From the NCBI RefSeq assembly GCF_029168945.1, contig NC_083604.1:68712211-68776210 (forward strand): a stretch of 64,000 bases of DNA, read 5' to 3'. This document shows, one piece after another, positions 1 through 12,010 of the stretch. Numbering within the stretch: the first letter of the stretch is position 1; each line of letters opens with the position of its first letter. The notes beneath the pieces are model-generated. The model saw nothing but the letters and a program-made list of their open reading frames with translations. It was not told where the DNA came from and ran no database searches. The position numbers were made by a program, and so were the translations under genes. The DNA comes from Cannabis sativa (taxonomy: Eukaryota > Streptophyta > Magnoliopsida > Rosales > Cannabaceae).

Positions 1-659
1 ATCCTATTTTAATAATTTTTATTTTATATAAAATTTATATCTTTAATTGTACTAAGTTTTCTTAACTTTTTTCTTCCAATTAATATTCTTAAAAAATATA
101 CCTATCAAATAAAAATAAATTATATTTTAAATATTATGACAAAAAAATTAAAATAAAAAATTATATGAATTTTTTTAAAAAAAATATATATAAAAATATA
201 TACATGAATTAGAAAAAATTATGAAAATAAAATCAAAATAAGTATTGAAATTAACATAAAATAATGTGAGGAAAAAAAATTTAAAAAAATAGTAAGAGTA
301 ATTTTTAAAAATTATTGAAGTTTATATATTTTTTTTTTAATAATAGGTGTATTTATCATTTTATAGGGTGCAAATAGAACTTCTCTTTACAAAAATACTA
401 TAAAATAGGAGAAAGTTAACAAATAGTGGGACACAGAGATTTTTACATTTTTACTGTATCAAGTTTACAAAAATACTGTGTTAAAGTTTTAAAATTACAA
501 AAGTATTGTGTTTCAATAAAATAAAAAATAAAAAAACAACTCAAAAATTTTTTTACTTAGTTTTGACAACTTGATTTATCTTTTTGAACTATTACATTAC
601 TTTTTCATGAAATTTGTTGTTACAATTTTATTGTTTCAATTTTTTTTCTTTTTGAGTTA
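1..659. other. AT-rich intergenic sequence
   Basis: The stretch is dominated by A and T runs. I see no open reading frame, terminal repeat or gene-like codon pattern in it. Confidence 0.6.
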
Positions 660-763
660 GTGATAGTTAAAATGATCGTTTTCTTCTGGAAGCACCCAAT
701 CCTAGTAGAATTGAAGCATCTCCTTCCCCTACTTTGTTTCTAGATTCAGCACGGGAGGGGTCA

Positions 764-2527
764 CTAGAGGCTTGGGCAGTCCAAGCCCTTCAGTGCTCCC
801 CCTTTAGAACCCCTGGATGGGGCAGTTGTAGATTGAGACTTTGAACTCTTCTTGGCCGGTGGTATTGAGTTAATAACTGTCACCTCGGGAACCTCCGTGG
901 AAGGGACAGTCGAGCTCTTCTCAATAGTCAGTTGGGGAGTCTTGATGGTCGGAACAATGCTTTTAGGCAGCATATCTTGCACCTTGGAATGCTTCACTGG
1001 GGACATCTGGCCGAAAATATCACCTGACCTTTTCTTTAGTGCGCGCAGCATTCTCTGAGACATAACTGCACATGAATAATACAGAGATGTCACAACAAGC
1101 ATAAATCAAATAAGCGCAGGCAGAGTTAAGAATAAAATAAAGTACCCTGCACGTGGACAGGAGTATCTTCCAGAATAAGCAAGGAAGAAGCATCCTCATC
1201 AGAAGAGTATTCTTCTTCTTACTCGACCACAATGGCCTTTCCCTTTCCTTCCATCTGGACGGAAGGACAAGCAGTTTCTTCAAGACCATCTCTGATCTTG
1301 ATGGCCTGCTCGGCAGGTACTTTGTCACCTTGGGGACCTTCTTTTGTTTCTTCTTCTTCAAAGCCTTCTGTTTGGGAGTCACTTCCTCTTCTTGGCCAGG
1401 CAAAATTGGCATCAGATGGATAGAGTTTATACTTGACAAAATTGGCTTCAATAGTCAAGAGAGAAATGTTTCGAGCATCTGAGTGAAGTTTAAGTATTTT
1501 TTGAGCCTTTTTCCTAAGTTCCAGTGTGAAGGGAGGCCAGCACTACAGAGGAATATGCTTAAAGCTTGTGTAGGTAGTTCCCATGTCCTTAACAAAGTAG
1601 TAATCCTCCCCCAACCCACCAATCTTGGACACGTCAATATCTGTGGTGCCAATCAACCATTTCTCTTTGATATGGGAAAAGTAGAAATACCTAGACCTGT
1701 TTTGCTTGGGGTTGGATTTCAAGTCGAACAGCCAGTTGGTGTTGTGGGCATATTGTTAACCCCATCCTTGAAAGACGTACAACATAAATAAGGCAGACAT
1801 GTATTTAATGCCTTTGGGAGTAAACTGGGTCAGACTAAGCTGATAATAATTGGCTATCTCTTTGAAGTATAGATGCAATGGCAACATTGCACCCTATTTA
1901 GTATGAGGACCTAACCACACACAATAATCCTCTCTAGGATCTGTTGCCAGTTGCCCTGGAGAGGGAAAGAAGCTTTCAACCCACCCAAGGAGGCGTTCCT
2001 CAAAGAGATTGGATAATCTCTTGAAAGTCAGAACGAATGGTGAAAAAACCATTGAGCTCCCCTCAGACCCCTCCTGTATATAGAGTGAGCCTTAGTATAC
2101 TCCTCCTCTACGTAGCCCTGGCCAACTTCTAAGACTTCTCCCATCTCAAAGTCAAGTTCTCCCTTTTCATTGAAGCCACCAAAGGGTGGCACCTATACAA
2201 TCCTTCTTTCTCTTCTCCTTCTTCTCCCTTGGCCTTGAAAGGAGTAGCATGACGGACCTCGCCATGGTCCTCAACATCCTAGACTTCAATGTCCCCATCA
2301 GCAGTATCTTCTTCTTGGACCGTAGGTTGGGCCTGCTCCCCTCTAGTCGCGACGACCAACCGAGCAATATGGGGGTTAGAGGATGAAGGCTTTCTAGTAG
2401 TCTTCTTGGTTTGCGCCATCATTTTATGTCTAGACAGAACTCTTTCAGAAGTGTGCCTCACAACGGTCACAACAAACTCGGCAATAGAGTATCCCTTAGT
2501 AGTGTGAGTTGGATGACCTTCGGGCAA
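764..2527 (-). pseudogene. Antisense ORF remnant with Transposase_28-like domain
   Basis: Read on the minus strand, several frames together give a broken protein. A Ser/Lys-rich N-terminal piece lies at 2279-2527 (a Met at about 2420 is a candidate start). A conserved block follows around 1750-1880, including the motif QFTPKGIKYMSALF. Next comes a WLFDLKSNPKQNRSRYFYF-type segment near 1690-1740, and then charged Lys/Glu/Pro-rich sequence to about 764. The block matches the family annotated as putative gypsy-type transposon (Transposase_28), also present in the antisense ORF at 30.3-32.4 kb. Frames change several times and stops interrupt it, so it is decayed. It may have contained introns, but I could not place them. 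Confidence 0.55.
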
Positions 2528-3388
2528 GGTATCAGCTATATTAGATTGGACTCTGTACGTCCAGTTAGTAGGAAGATAATACCTCCAACCTTTCTTCAGT
2601 TCCTAGATGAAATGCATGTATCCCTCACCATGTATCTGGTCGGGATACTAGTGATGATACACCTCAGGCTTCGGGGAAGGTGTGTGCTCACTGCTCACTC
2701 CCTTGTCTTCAAAATTAGAGTTTGACAGATCATCACTAGATGAAGATAAATTTGCAAGGAGATGAGGGTGATCTTCATATAAAATTTGAAGCAAGTCCTG
2801 GTCAATATGATGCTTGCCTCTCCATAAATCACCAAGGTTCATCTACAAAAGGTGGGGGACAAGAGAATAAGAGTTGGTCGGGAAAACGAATGAAAAATAG
2901 ATTTTATATGCCGACCATGCAAGATTAAGGATGCAAAGATGGGGTTCATTCAGGGTTGGAATTTTAAATCTCAGAAGTTCAAAACTTCAGTTGGTACATG
3001 GTATTTTTTAGAATCTCAAGTGGAAATGAACAATTTCAAGCTAGAATTAATATTCAATTAAAGAATTAGACGTCACAGTTAAACGTTGGGTAAAGTTCCA
3101 AAACCCTAGAAGTATTTATTCTACAATTAGTTAAAGAAGAGTTCAAGAACAGGCAGAGTTTATGGCAAGAAACCCAAAATTAATGCATATATATACTTTC
3201 ATTCATCTAAAAGCAAGGAATAATTGACTTACTCACTGATTCAAAGCTTTCTTGATCTGCTCAGATGGTAACGTCAGAGGTCTTCCAACAAGTTCCTCAA
3301 AGATTTGAGAGAAAACTTAGATAGAAAATTTTGCTCTAATTCTTTAAAAGTGAAAATGGCTAAAAGGATTACCAAAATCTTTGATCTC

Positions 3389-3398
3389 CTTTTATAGG
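3389..3398 (-). promoter_or_regulatory. Putative antisense TATA box
   Basis: The minus strand reads CCTATAAAAGG, a good plant TATA match, upstream of the antisense ORF remnant. The antisense ORF at 30.3-32.4 kb has a TATA-like box in the corresponding place. No transcription data are available here. Confidence 0.4.
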
Positions 3399-3716
3399 CA
3401 ACCAAAAAAGGAAGATAAATAATTTTTAAAATTTGAATATTTGGGTTTACCCCCAAAAGTGAATGTTAGTACTCATTACAAGGAGTACCACCATCACGCA
3501 TGCACTGTCACTCAGCCATCAGACCGTGATTTGAGGTACAATTTTCAAGAGGTATTTAATGCTCAGACACTAAAGAGACCCCTAGTTAAAGTCACGTTGG
3601 ATCAACCTCAACCGTCTAAGACACGCATCACCCATTCGGACAAGATTCCTGGCCGAATGAAGTCCACATGCGACGAAGAAAGTCCCACACAGACTTGGGG
3701 GACAAATGTTATTCTA

Positions 3717-4529
3717 TTTTTTGCACTACGACATGGCATTTAGTTGGATGACATGTGGATCATATTTTTCTCCCTGGGCAAAGGGTTACACTCCTAAGAG
3801 CCCTCATAGATTGGTGGAAGGGTTTATGGTGTTCGCGCGTAGCAGGATGTTCAAACAGAGTCATTAAGGGACATCCGACCAATGCACAATTGCATGATCA
3901 ACTCGCATGTACCAGACAGGATATGTGAGTTACCAATTTCAGAGATAGGCATCATTGCTTCCAAGACACGAAGATAATCTCTACATTTGTGGAATTTATT
4001 CAGAGACTAAAGGCAATAAGCCTCAGTTTTCCATTCCTTGCATTATAATTATAGAATTAATTTAGTATCCTATTTTATTTATTATAGATTAAGGAAAACT
4101 AGTCTTCATGTAATAAGCTCCTATAAATAGTGGCACAAATTCACTATTCAGGGGGACGAAATTTGATTCAAAACAAGAGAGAAAAGAGCGATCTAAGAGA
4201 GATTTTCTCTCAGAGATCAATTGTAAGAGCTTTCGAGAGAGAATACATTATTCTTGTTCTCAAGTCAATATAACAAAAAAAAAAGTGTAGGTTGTTACCA
4301 TTTTCACGGGGCCGAATCTCTAGAAATTCTAGTGTTTTCTTTACTTGTTGTTTTTGCTTTCTATTATTTATTTTATCTAATCACTTTATCTTGACTCACT
4401 GAATAAGTGTAGTACGTAATAACTATTAACTATGCATGTAGATGCACTTGAGATTAGTTCAAGTGACCATAAAGAGTACGAGGTGGGTGTGTATGTGGGG
4501 GTCTTAGGATCAAATCATATATTATGCAA
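3717..4529 (+). repeat. Ty3/gypsy 3' LTR (end uncertain)
   Basis: A purine-rich tract (CTTGGGGGACAAA) ends at 3716 and is followed by TGTTATTC, the expected LTR start. A TATA box CTATAAATAG sits at 4131-4140. The exact CA end is unclear and may have been trimmed by the Helitron-like end at 4534. No 5' partner LTR exists in the window. Confidence 0.55.
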
Positions 4530-4533
4530 CTAA

Positions 4534-5877
4534 CTAGGAACCAAACCGCGCTTCGCGTGCGGTTGTATTTTATGTAGTGATAATTAAATTATAAAATTAC
4601 ATTAAATTTTACATTTTGACATTTTTATATAATATTTTTAATAGTGAGTACCTATTAAAAACTTTATTTTTTAACTCTTAATAATAAAAAAAAAATAAAT
4701 TAATATTTTAGAGACTTAATTTTTTTAATTACTTTGAAGTATATAGGACTTGACAAAAACAATATATAACATACACAGTTATTTTTCAAATCACTATTAT
4801 TACCATGTATTACTCCTTTCCTTCTGTTTATTTTTTTTAAATAATAATAATAAATACATTAATTTTTCAATAAATAAACTATACTCAAACTTGAACTCAT
4901 TAAATGATAATTATTAATTAATGCAATAGATATATATTTCTATAAAGTCAGTTTTCAAAATATATATCGTTTGCATAAATTAAATTGGGTAAATACTATT
5001 TTGGACTCAGTGTTTTGCAAAAATTACCAATTGGACCATCTATTTTGTTAAATGACAAAATAGACCCTGTATTTTCTAAAATTTTACAAATAGGACCCTG
5101 AACTAATTTTTTATCAAAATAAAACTTAATAATAATCCGATCTAGAGATGTTAGGGCAAAACTAGTTATATTTTCTGTATCTGCTTGTATTAAAAATTGT
5201 CTTAAAGTTAGTTATATTAAAAAAAATAAAATTGTTAAAAATTGAACTCAGGGTCCCATTTTTACCATTTTGAAAAATATAGGGTCTATTTTGTCATTTT
5301 ACAAAACAGAAGGTCTAATTAGTAATTTTTGCAAAACACACGGTCCAAAATAGTATTTACCCAATTAAATTAGATTAAGGACATGATAGAATTTTAGTAA
5401 TTGAATAAATGTTATTTTTGTGTGATTAAACTTATATAAAAAAATAGAATTAGGAAAAAAAATATAACCATTGATAAATCTATAAGAAACTCATCAAATT
5501 TAAAATTGTTGTCATCACCGTATCTCACTTGTCATTAAATTTAAAGTTGTTATGATTACTGTATCTCACTTTTAATCTTTACTATCTTGAAAAAAATATA
5601 TAACGATTGATAAATTTATATATACATATAAAAAAAATAATGATACTGAATAGAGAGAATGAAGAGTATCAATAAATGATAATGTAAGAAAAATTAATTT
5701 AGATTGTAAGATAATATCATGCAATCAGAAAATTCTTTTGAATAAACTTCTCAAAAATATTTTAAAAGGTAATAGATATTTTATTTTGTAAATATAACAA
5801 AATAAGAAAAATAGAAAAAAAAATTAGAAAATAGATAAATAATAAAATAAAAGATAATTAGGTATAGATATTAGAGA
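4534..5877 (-). mobile_element. Possible minus-strand Helitron
   Basis: On the minus strand the sequence ends in a GC-rich hairpin (core CCGC...GCGG, 4545-4561), an 8-base spacer and CTAG at 4534-4537, flanked by A. That is the layout of a Helitron 3' end. A minus-strand 5' end starting TCTCTAATATC, flanked by T, could lie at 5877, directly before another Helitron, but this end is a guess. The interior is AT-rich, has no coding capacity and contains a MULE-type MITE. Confidence 0.4.
4987..5362. mobile_element. MULE-type MITE with 9-bp TSD
   Basis: The ends are inverted copies of GGGTAAATACTATTTTGGAC, and similarity continues inward through GTGTTTTGCAAAAATTA. The element is flanked by a perfect 9-bp duplication AATTAAATT (4978-4986 and 5363-5371), as expected for Mutator-like elements. 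It has no coding capacity. A second, degraded copy lies at about 53478-53810. Confidence 0.85.
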
Positions 5878-6706
5878 TATATCTATTCTATATAAAGTGT
5901 GCCTATATAACCGAATTCTTGGTTTATGAGAAATTCGTGGGAGACTTTTTATGTATATTAAAAATAAAATGATTTATTATTAAAAATAAAATAGTTTATG
6001 AGAAATTCATGGGTCACTTTTTATTTATATTAAAACTAAAATAATTTATTATTAAAAATAAAATAGTTTATGAGAAATTCATGGGTCACTTTTTATTTAT
6101 ATATAATAAAATAAATCCCATTAAATCTAAAAAAAAAATTTGCTGTTGTACATTTATGATTTTTCTCTTCTTCTTCTCTTTTTCTCTTCTAGAATTACCA
6201 TTTTCCTATAAAAACACTCATTAAAAGAAAAAGTTATATTTTAGCACATACAGTATAACTAAGAAGTCATAAAATTTATAATTTCGTCTTCTGTTAAATA
6301 AAAATAATAGCAACTTGAAGCATTATTATAATTATGCTGCTTTGTACATGCTGCGACAAAAAGGAATGTCAATCTTATTAATTTCTCCATGTTCTAGCTA
6401 TTAATGCAAACCAGAAAAAGAAAAACATTTACTAAAACCCACCAAAACTTATCATAATTAAACTTGAGGCATTAGATGCAAAAAAAAAAAAACAAATCAG
6501 AGAGTACATTACTACATTTTTTTTGATCACGTGCTCATAAATTAGAAGCACAATTAAATAAATTAGCGAAATAGTAACTAACATCCAAATTTCAGAGTTG
6601 ATGAAAAATCTGCAACTAAATGAGGTAAAGACTACTACAATATTTACTTTATAAAACTTTTGTTTCAATATCTTACTATTATTAACACCATTTAATTTGG
6701 ATGTAG

Positions 6707-7348
6707 AAAAAATATTTTTGGATTGAGGCGGCAATAAAAATAATTGATACTGTCCAGAGTTTTTATTACATGTTATGTGACGCATGTCATAAAAAAATAG
6801 ATTTATACAATCGCAATGAAAAAATTATATGTGACAAGCCATCATGCAGCCAGGAAGGATTTCTTACACCACGGTATATTACAAAAAACATATGATGTTA
6901 TTGAAATTAAGTTAAAATAATAATAAAAAAAAAGATACTAACAATCTTATTATGCATTTTACAGTGCTATATCATATGTTGAACTTGATGACAATACAAA
7001 GAGCCTATCTGCTGTCATGTTCGCAGATATTGTGGAAAAAATATTTTCGTGTACTGCTGCCCAACTAATGAAATATACCGCAAAGGTGTAATTTTAAAAA
7101 AATAAAATAGTTTTACATGCCTTTCATAAGTTGATTTTTTTAATTAAATAAGCTATGCACACCATGTCTAATCATTTTAAATGAAAATACATCACGATTT
7201 GTAGGAACACCGCCGCTTTGTCGACACTACCATATTTAATTTATCAATGAAAAAATGGACAATCCAGATATATGCGGACCCGGCTAGAATGAAAAGTGCA
7301 AAATACAAAAATTACACTATTGTCTCTATCGAAGCAAATGATGATTGA
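6707..7348 (+). pseudogene. RPA1 C-terminal OB-fold fragment in Helitron
   Basis: Three exon-like blocks join in frame across GT-AG introns: about 6707-6873, 6965-7085 and 7205-7348, the last ending in TGA. The first holds a zinc-ribbon-like pattern (FYYMLCDACHKK, then CDKPSC). The second reads SYVELDDNTKSLSAVMFAD, the characteristic strand of the replication factor A protein 1 C-terminal domain. The third ends in IVSIEAND. RPA1 is the large subunit of the single-strand DNA-binding complex. N-terminal OB folds are missing, so this is a gene piece and not a functional RPA. It may be a captured host fragment or a relic of the RPA-like ORFs carried by plant Helitrons. Confidence 0.7.
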
Positions 7349-7555
7349 AATCCACCAACTATCATTAGTTTTCTTATCTACAATTTTTAGACAAATGCTA
7401 TCTTCAATTATCAACAATTTAGAGATTGATTTTTAATTTTCTTTCTATCTTACACCCATTTAAGTAATGTTTCTTTAAGTATTGGAACATCACCTTTTAA
7501 TTTATTTTTGGATTAACTTAAGAACATATTTAAATTATCAAGCTTTCTTAAACAC

Positions 7556-7797
7556 TAAGGTGGCATTTGGTTGGAGGTAATGAAATGGAATGGAATGGGA
7601 AGGAAATAATTTTCATTCTATTCCTTTGTTTGGTTGCATTTTAAAGTATTGGTGGAATGGTTATTCCATTTTAAAAAGAAAGGAATGATCATTCCAATGT
7701 AACAAGAAAAAAAAAATTAATGATTTTTTTATAATTTTTTTTATGTATTTTAAATTTTATTCCATTCCTATTCCTATTCCCATTTCCATTCCTATAT
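7556..7797. mobile_element. MITE-like insertion in Helitron
   Basis: The sequence from GGTGGCATTTGG through GGAATGGAATGG to CCATTCCTATTCC is absent at the matching place in the second Helitron copy (about 21543-21562), which acts as an empty site. The two halves are partly inverted (GGAATGG versus CCATTCC). A clean 3' terminal repeat is not visible, so the end is approximate. Confidence 0.5.
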
Positions 7798-7970
7798 TCA
7801 CTTTTAATTGACAGCATTATAAACTATAATATTTAAATACACATAATAATAATCTCACCTAATAACTAATAATATTTTTTCTTTAATTTTTAATTGTATC
7901 ATTTTCAAATAACATAGAAAAAAACTAGCATAAAATTTAGTATACGTGCCTCGCACGTAATTTTTGCTAG

Positions 7971-8599
7971 TATATATATATATATATTTCTATGTTATAT
8001 TAGATGTGATTATATAACAAAAACTATTCTTTTTTAAAAAAAAAACCATTACAATTCAAATTTAAATTCATTACTTATATCTTTTTTATTTTTTATAAAG
8101 TACATAGCTCCAATCACCGTTGAATGTGGAATAAGATTGAATGTGAGTATTGTTTTATAATGCTAAAAATCAGCTCGCGCTTTACATGCGATTGTTTAAA
8201 TCTAATGCTCACAATATTCATATAAAAATTTAATAAAAAATAATATGTAGGCCATAAACTATTTGTTGGTGATCTTTATTTTCATCTTTTGAAAGCTTAA
8301 GTTTTGGAAGGTAAATATTTGTTGAAAAAAATATCTGCCTATATACATTAGTAATTCATTTGACAAAATATTGTTTAGAATAAAAAATGTACTTCATTAA
8401 ACATTATATTTGATAAAAATATGGTTAAAATATCACAAATCATGAAAATAAAAGAAAATTATAAACTTGATTTAGTAAATATATGCACGACTAAAAAAAT
8501 ACTTTACTAAATACTATATAATAATACAATAAAAATATATATTTTTTTTATATATAAACATATAATAATATAAATAACTATAATTGTCTTCATTCATCC
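7971..8599. other. AT-rich spacer
   Basis: Only low-complexity AT sequence and a TA microsatellite at its left edge are visible. A GC-rich motif near 8172-8190 resembles a Helitron hairpin but has no convincing terminus. Confidence 0.5.
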
Positions 8600-9355
8600 A
8601 TATAATTAATTGCCTGCACAAAGTTTAAAGTCTATTTATATGGATCAATATATGTATATATATATATATAAAAAAATATACTAGATATATATATATATAT
8701 ATACTAGATAAATGTTACGTGTCAAGTCACGTATGTTAATTTTAATTTAGTTTTTAGTTTTTTTTAATATCATAATTTTAAAATTAATAATATTTAATGT
8801 AGTGATAATCATTGAAATTTAAAAGCATAATAGTGATTTAAATAAAAACAAAAATTACTATTATACCTTATAATAGTAATTAAAAAAATTATTATTCGTT
8901 AAATTTATCTTCGCAATTAATGAAAATGCTCATCTAATTAAACAATCAAAACATTCAAATTTAATTTAAAATAATCTTTAAAATTTAACTAATTCTAAAT
9001 ATCAAAATTTAAAAATAATTTTTAATAAAAAAATAAACAATATGAACAAATTTATTATTAATTGCAACACTTTAGGTAGATTAATTATATTTAGGTTTAA
9101 CTAACTACATGGATGTTGATCCTTTACGTAACAACATCTAATAATTTGTTACCCAATAATTTCTCATAAACAATTATGTTATATAGCCACATTTTATATC
9201 GAATAGATATACATAAATAAATAAATATTAATTATTTATCAAAAACTTTACCATTGGCAAAACAAATTTATGTGAATCGTAATTTTTTTTAATTATTATA
9301 TATAAATAAATTTACGATTATATAAATTGAAATGAGGTGAATTGTAACCTTTTTA
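8600..9355. repeat. Tandem segmental duplication, unit 1
   Basis: This block matches about 9845-9994 plus 11363-12010 almost base for base. Both units run from CAAAGTTTAAAGTCTATTTATAT through a short Helitron to GAGGTGAATTGTAACC. Because flanking DNA is shared, the two Helitron copies inside are products of one duplication and not separate insertions. Confidence 0.75.
8704..9207 (-). mobile_element. Short minus-strand Helitron
   Basis: On the minus strand it starts TCTATTCGATATAAAATGTG, similar to the Helitron at 5882. It ends with the hairpin ACGTG-TCAAGT-CACGT, a spacer and CTAG (8704-8707 on +). It is about 504 bp long and has no ORF. Confidence 0.7.
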
Positions 9356-9530
9356 GGGCCCGTTTGGTACGCAGGACTGGATTGGATTAGACAGGCTAAT
9401 TTGTCCAATCCAGTGTTTGGGCATGTTAGAAGTCTAGATAACTAATCCAGTTAACCTCATCTGTCTGGGATTATTTATCCCATCTAGCAGGGTGGGATAA
9501 ATAATCCCATGCAGGTGAGATTTTTTTTTT
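9356..9530. mobile_element. MITE fragment with strong hairpin
   Basis: Starting with GGGCCCGTTTGGTACGC, it interrupts the end of duplication unit 1. It contains a perfect 16-bp inverted repeat, GGGATTATTTATCCCA at 9467-9482 and its complement at 9493-9508, with a 10-base loop. The GGGCCCGTTTGG start is common in plant hAT/PIF-type MITEs. A matching right end was not found. Confidence 0.45.
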
Positions 9531-9994
9531 ATTGTTTTTTTAATTTAAATTTTATTAATATATTTTTAATTTAATAAGAATTTAAAGGAAATAATTATAA
9601 TACATTTATTTATACATTTTTTTATCAAAAATTTATTCATTAAAATTAGTGAAAATGTATAATTTTGAATTATTATACATAAGTTTTTAAAATTTAAAGT
9701 ATTATTAATTAAATAATAGTTACTTAAATTGATTCTAAGAAACAAAAATATGACAATAAAATTATATATTATTTTTAAATTACTAAAAAATTTATATAAA
9801 TATTTTAAAAAATTAATATATGTATATATATATATAAAAATTTCTATAATTAATTGCCTTACACAAAGTTTAAAGTCTATTTATATGAATCAATATATGT
9901 ATATATATATAAAAATATACTATCAGTTTTTTATTGTTTTAGAGAACATTTATAATGTAAACATTTAGAGTTAGAGATATATATATTAGATAGA

Positions 9995-11362
9995 CTAGAA
10001 AAAAGTTACGTGCAAGACACGTATATTTAGTTTTATGTTATGTGTTCTATAATTTAATTAAGAAAGATTTAATAAATAATCATATAATTTAAAATAATTT
10101 AAAAACTAATTTTAATTAGTGTGTGGGGTTATTTGAAAATCAATAGTGAAAAGTCAAATTTAAAATTTGCAGAAAGAAAAGAGGAGAATGGAGATTAGCT
10201 TGAAATATATTTAAAAAATAATAATGCTACACACTTACTATGGACACTTAACTCGAGCCGGTAATAATAAAATTATAAAGAATAAGGGTAGCAGGCATAT
10301 AACTGGACATATGAAAGAAAGAATATAAAAAACAAGAAATATGATAGCTTCCAAATAATATTATAACAAAGCAATGTTCTCCAAATTTATCTTAATATCA
10401 TTCTTCTCTTGAAGCCTCTCATCAATCTCATAGCACTCCATGATAGATTCAACAAAATATATGTGTTTATGTATATTTGGATTCAACAAAATATATGTGT
10501 TTATGTATATTTATTTTGAGCAAATCAGTAAACATATATTTTCAACAAATTAACCCGATAAACTCAAGATCCACATATATATAGCTAAGTATTCAAATAC
10601 AATTGTAAAATCTAAACTTAAAACAAAATCAAATGGACAATTCATGCTCAACTAATAAAGCTATATATATACTATTATGATTACATCAACCCAAATATTC
10701 TTACTTGCTATAACCGAATTATAAAAATTAAAAAGTATAATTTGAGATATATAGACTAAAATCATCCAAATAAACAAATAAATTAGTTACACATAGAATT
10801 ATAAATGATACTTTTTTTAGAGTGTGTTTGAAGCTTATGTGAAATTTTTTGGATCTCTTCACTACTATTTTTTATCTCTATTTTTTTTTTGTATAAATAT
10901 ATATGTATATAGAAAATTTATATTAAAAAAATGAAAAATATACGTACATATATTTTATTGTTGTTAATTAAATTCAAAATAGTATAGTAATAGAGAAAAT
11001 TTAGAAATTAGATTTTTATTATGAATTTTTATTTATTTAAAATAATTAACTTTAATAAAAAAAATTAGAAAAAATGAGAACGTACAAGATTAGGTATATA
11101 TATTATATTGGTTTTAATTAAATTCAAAATAGGATAGTAAATTTATGGTTTAAATAATATCACATGAGAACAATATATAATATTGTATATATATAAATAA
11201 TATCAGTTCAAATATCAAATATCAGTTTAAATTTTTATTTTATTATTTTATTATATATTAATAATATTTTATTATTTTATTAAATATAAATAAAAAGTCA
11301 CACCCATGAATTTCTCATAAACCAAGAATTTAGTTATATAGGCACACTTTATATAGAATAGA
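9995..11362 (-). mobile_element. Minus-strand Helitron nested in another Helitron
   Basis: On the minus strand it begins TCTATTCTATATAAAGTGTG, identical to the 5' end of the copies at 5882 and 20704. It ends with the hairpin ACGTG-TCTT-GCACGT and CTAG (9995-9998 on +). The flanks are A on the left and T on the right. The interior is AT-rich, and I recognise no gene fragment in it. Confidence 0.75.
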
Positions 11363-11859
11363 TATTACGTGTCAAGTCACGTATGTTAATTTTAGTTTAG
11401 TCTTTAGTTTTTTTTAATATCATAATTTTAAAATTAATAATATTCAATGTAGTAATAGTCATTGAAATTTAAAAGCATAATAGTGATTTAAATAAAAACA
11501 AAAATTACTATTATACTTTGTAATAATAATTAAAATAAAATTATTATTCGTTAAATTTATCTTCGCAATTAATGAAAATGCTCATCTGATTAAACAATCA
11601 AAACATTCAAATTTAATTTAAAATAATCTTTAAAATTTAACTAATTCTAAATATCAAAATTTAAAAATAATTTTTAATAAAAAAATAAACAATATGAACA
11701 AATTTATTATTAATTGCAACACTTTAGGTAGATTAATTATATTTAGGTTTAACTAACTACATGGATGTTGATCTTTTACGTAGCAACATCTAATAATTTG
11801 TTACCCAATAATTTATCATAAACAATTATGTTATATAGCCACATTTTATATCGAATAGA
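11363..11859 (-). mobile_element. Body of a Helitron split by the 9995 insertion
   Basis: It is nearly identical to the Helitron at 8704-9207. Its 3' terminal bases (TTAGATAGA-like, equivalent to CTAGATAAA) remain at about 9986-9994, on the far side of the inserted copy. The hairpin is at 11367-11382 and the 5' end TCTATTCGATAT at 11859. Confidence 0.65.
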
Positions 11860-12010
11860 TATACATAAATGAATAAATATTAATTATTTATCAAAAACTT
11901 TACCATTGGCAAAACAAATTTATGTGAATCGTAATTTTTTTTAATTATTATATATATAAATAAATTTACGATTATATAAATTGAAATGAGGTGAATTGTA
12001 ACCTTTTTTA

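Larger units (their letters stand above)
660..4529 (+). mobile_element. 3' part of an old Tat-like Ty3/gypsy element
   Basis: The region has the same order as the better preserved gypsy element at 23-34.5 kb: an antisense ORF remnant, an antisense TATA-like box, a purine-rich tract and then a TG-starting LTR with a sense TATA box. Gag-pol and the 5' LTR are absent to the left, so this is a truncated copy. Assignment to the Tat lineage is inferred from the shared antisense Transposase_28-type domain, since no reverse transcriptase survives. The left limit is approximate and the right limit is set by the last plausible CA before a Helitron-like end at 4534. Confidence 0.6.
5882..7970 (+). mobile_element. 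Helitron carrying an RPA1-like fragment
   Basis: The element starts TCTATTCTATATAAAGTG after an A. It ends with the hairpin ACGTGC-CTC-GCACGT (7944-7958), the spacer AATTTTTG and CTAG at 7967-7970, followed by T. This is the canonical non-autonomous Helitron structure: 5' TC, 3' hairpin plus CTRR, insertion between A and T, no TSD. The copy at 20704-21738 shares both ends. It carries three exon-like blocks of an RPA1-type gene in sense orientation and a later MITE insertion at about 7556-7797. I see no Rep/helicase ORF. Confidence 0.85.
9845..12010. repeat. Tandem segmental duplication, unit 2
   Basis: This is the second copy of the 8600-9355 block. It is interrupted by the Helitron at 9995-11362 and continues to about 12010. 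Removing the Helitron restores collinearity with unit 1. Confidence 0.7.

Noticed and set aside
6432..6785. Minus-strand ORF of 117 codons in the Helitron
   Set aside because: It overlaps the sense RPA-like exon, is AT-driven in composition and has no domain.
8160..8200. Helitron-like 3' end (CTAA, then CGCGCTTTACATGCGA)
   Set aside because: The stem is short and imperfect and no matching TC end was found, so it falls below the standard of the other Helitron calls.
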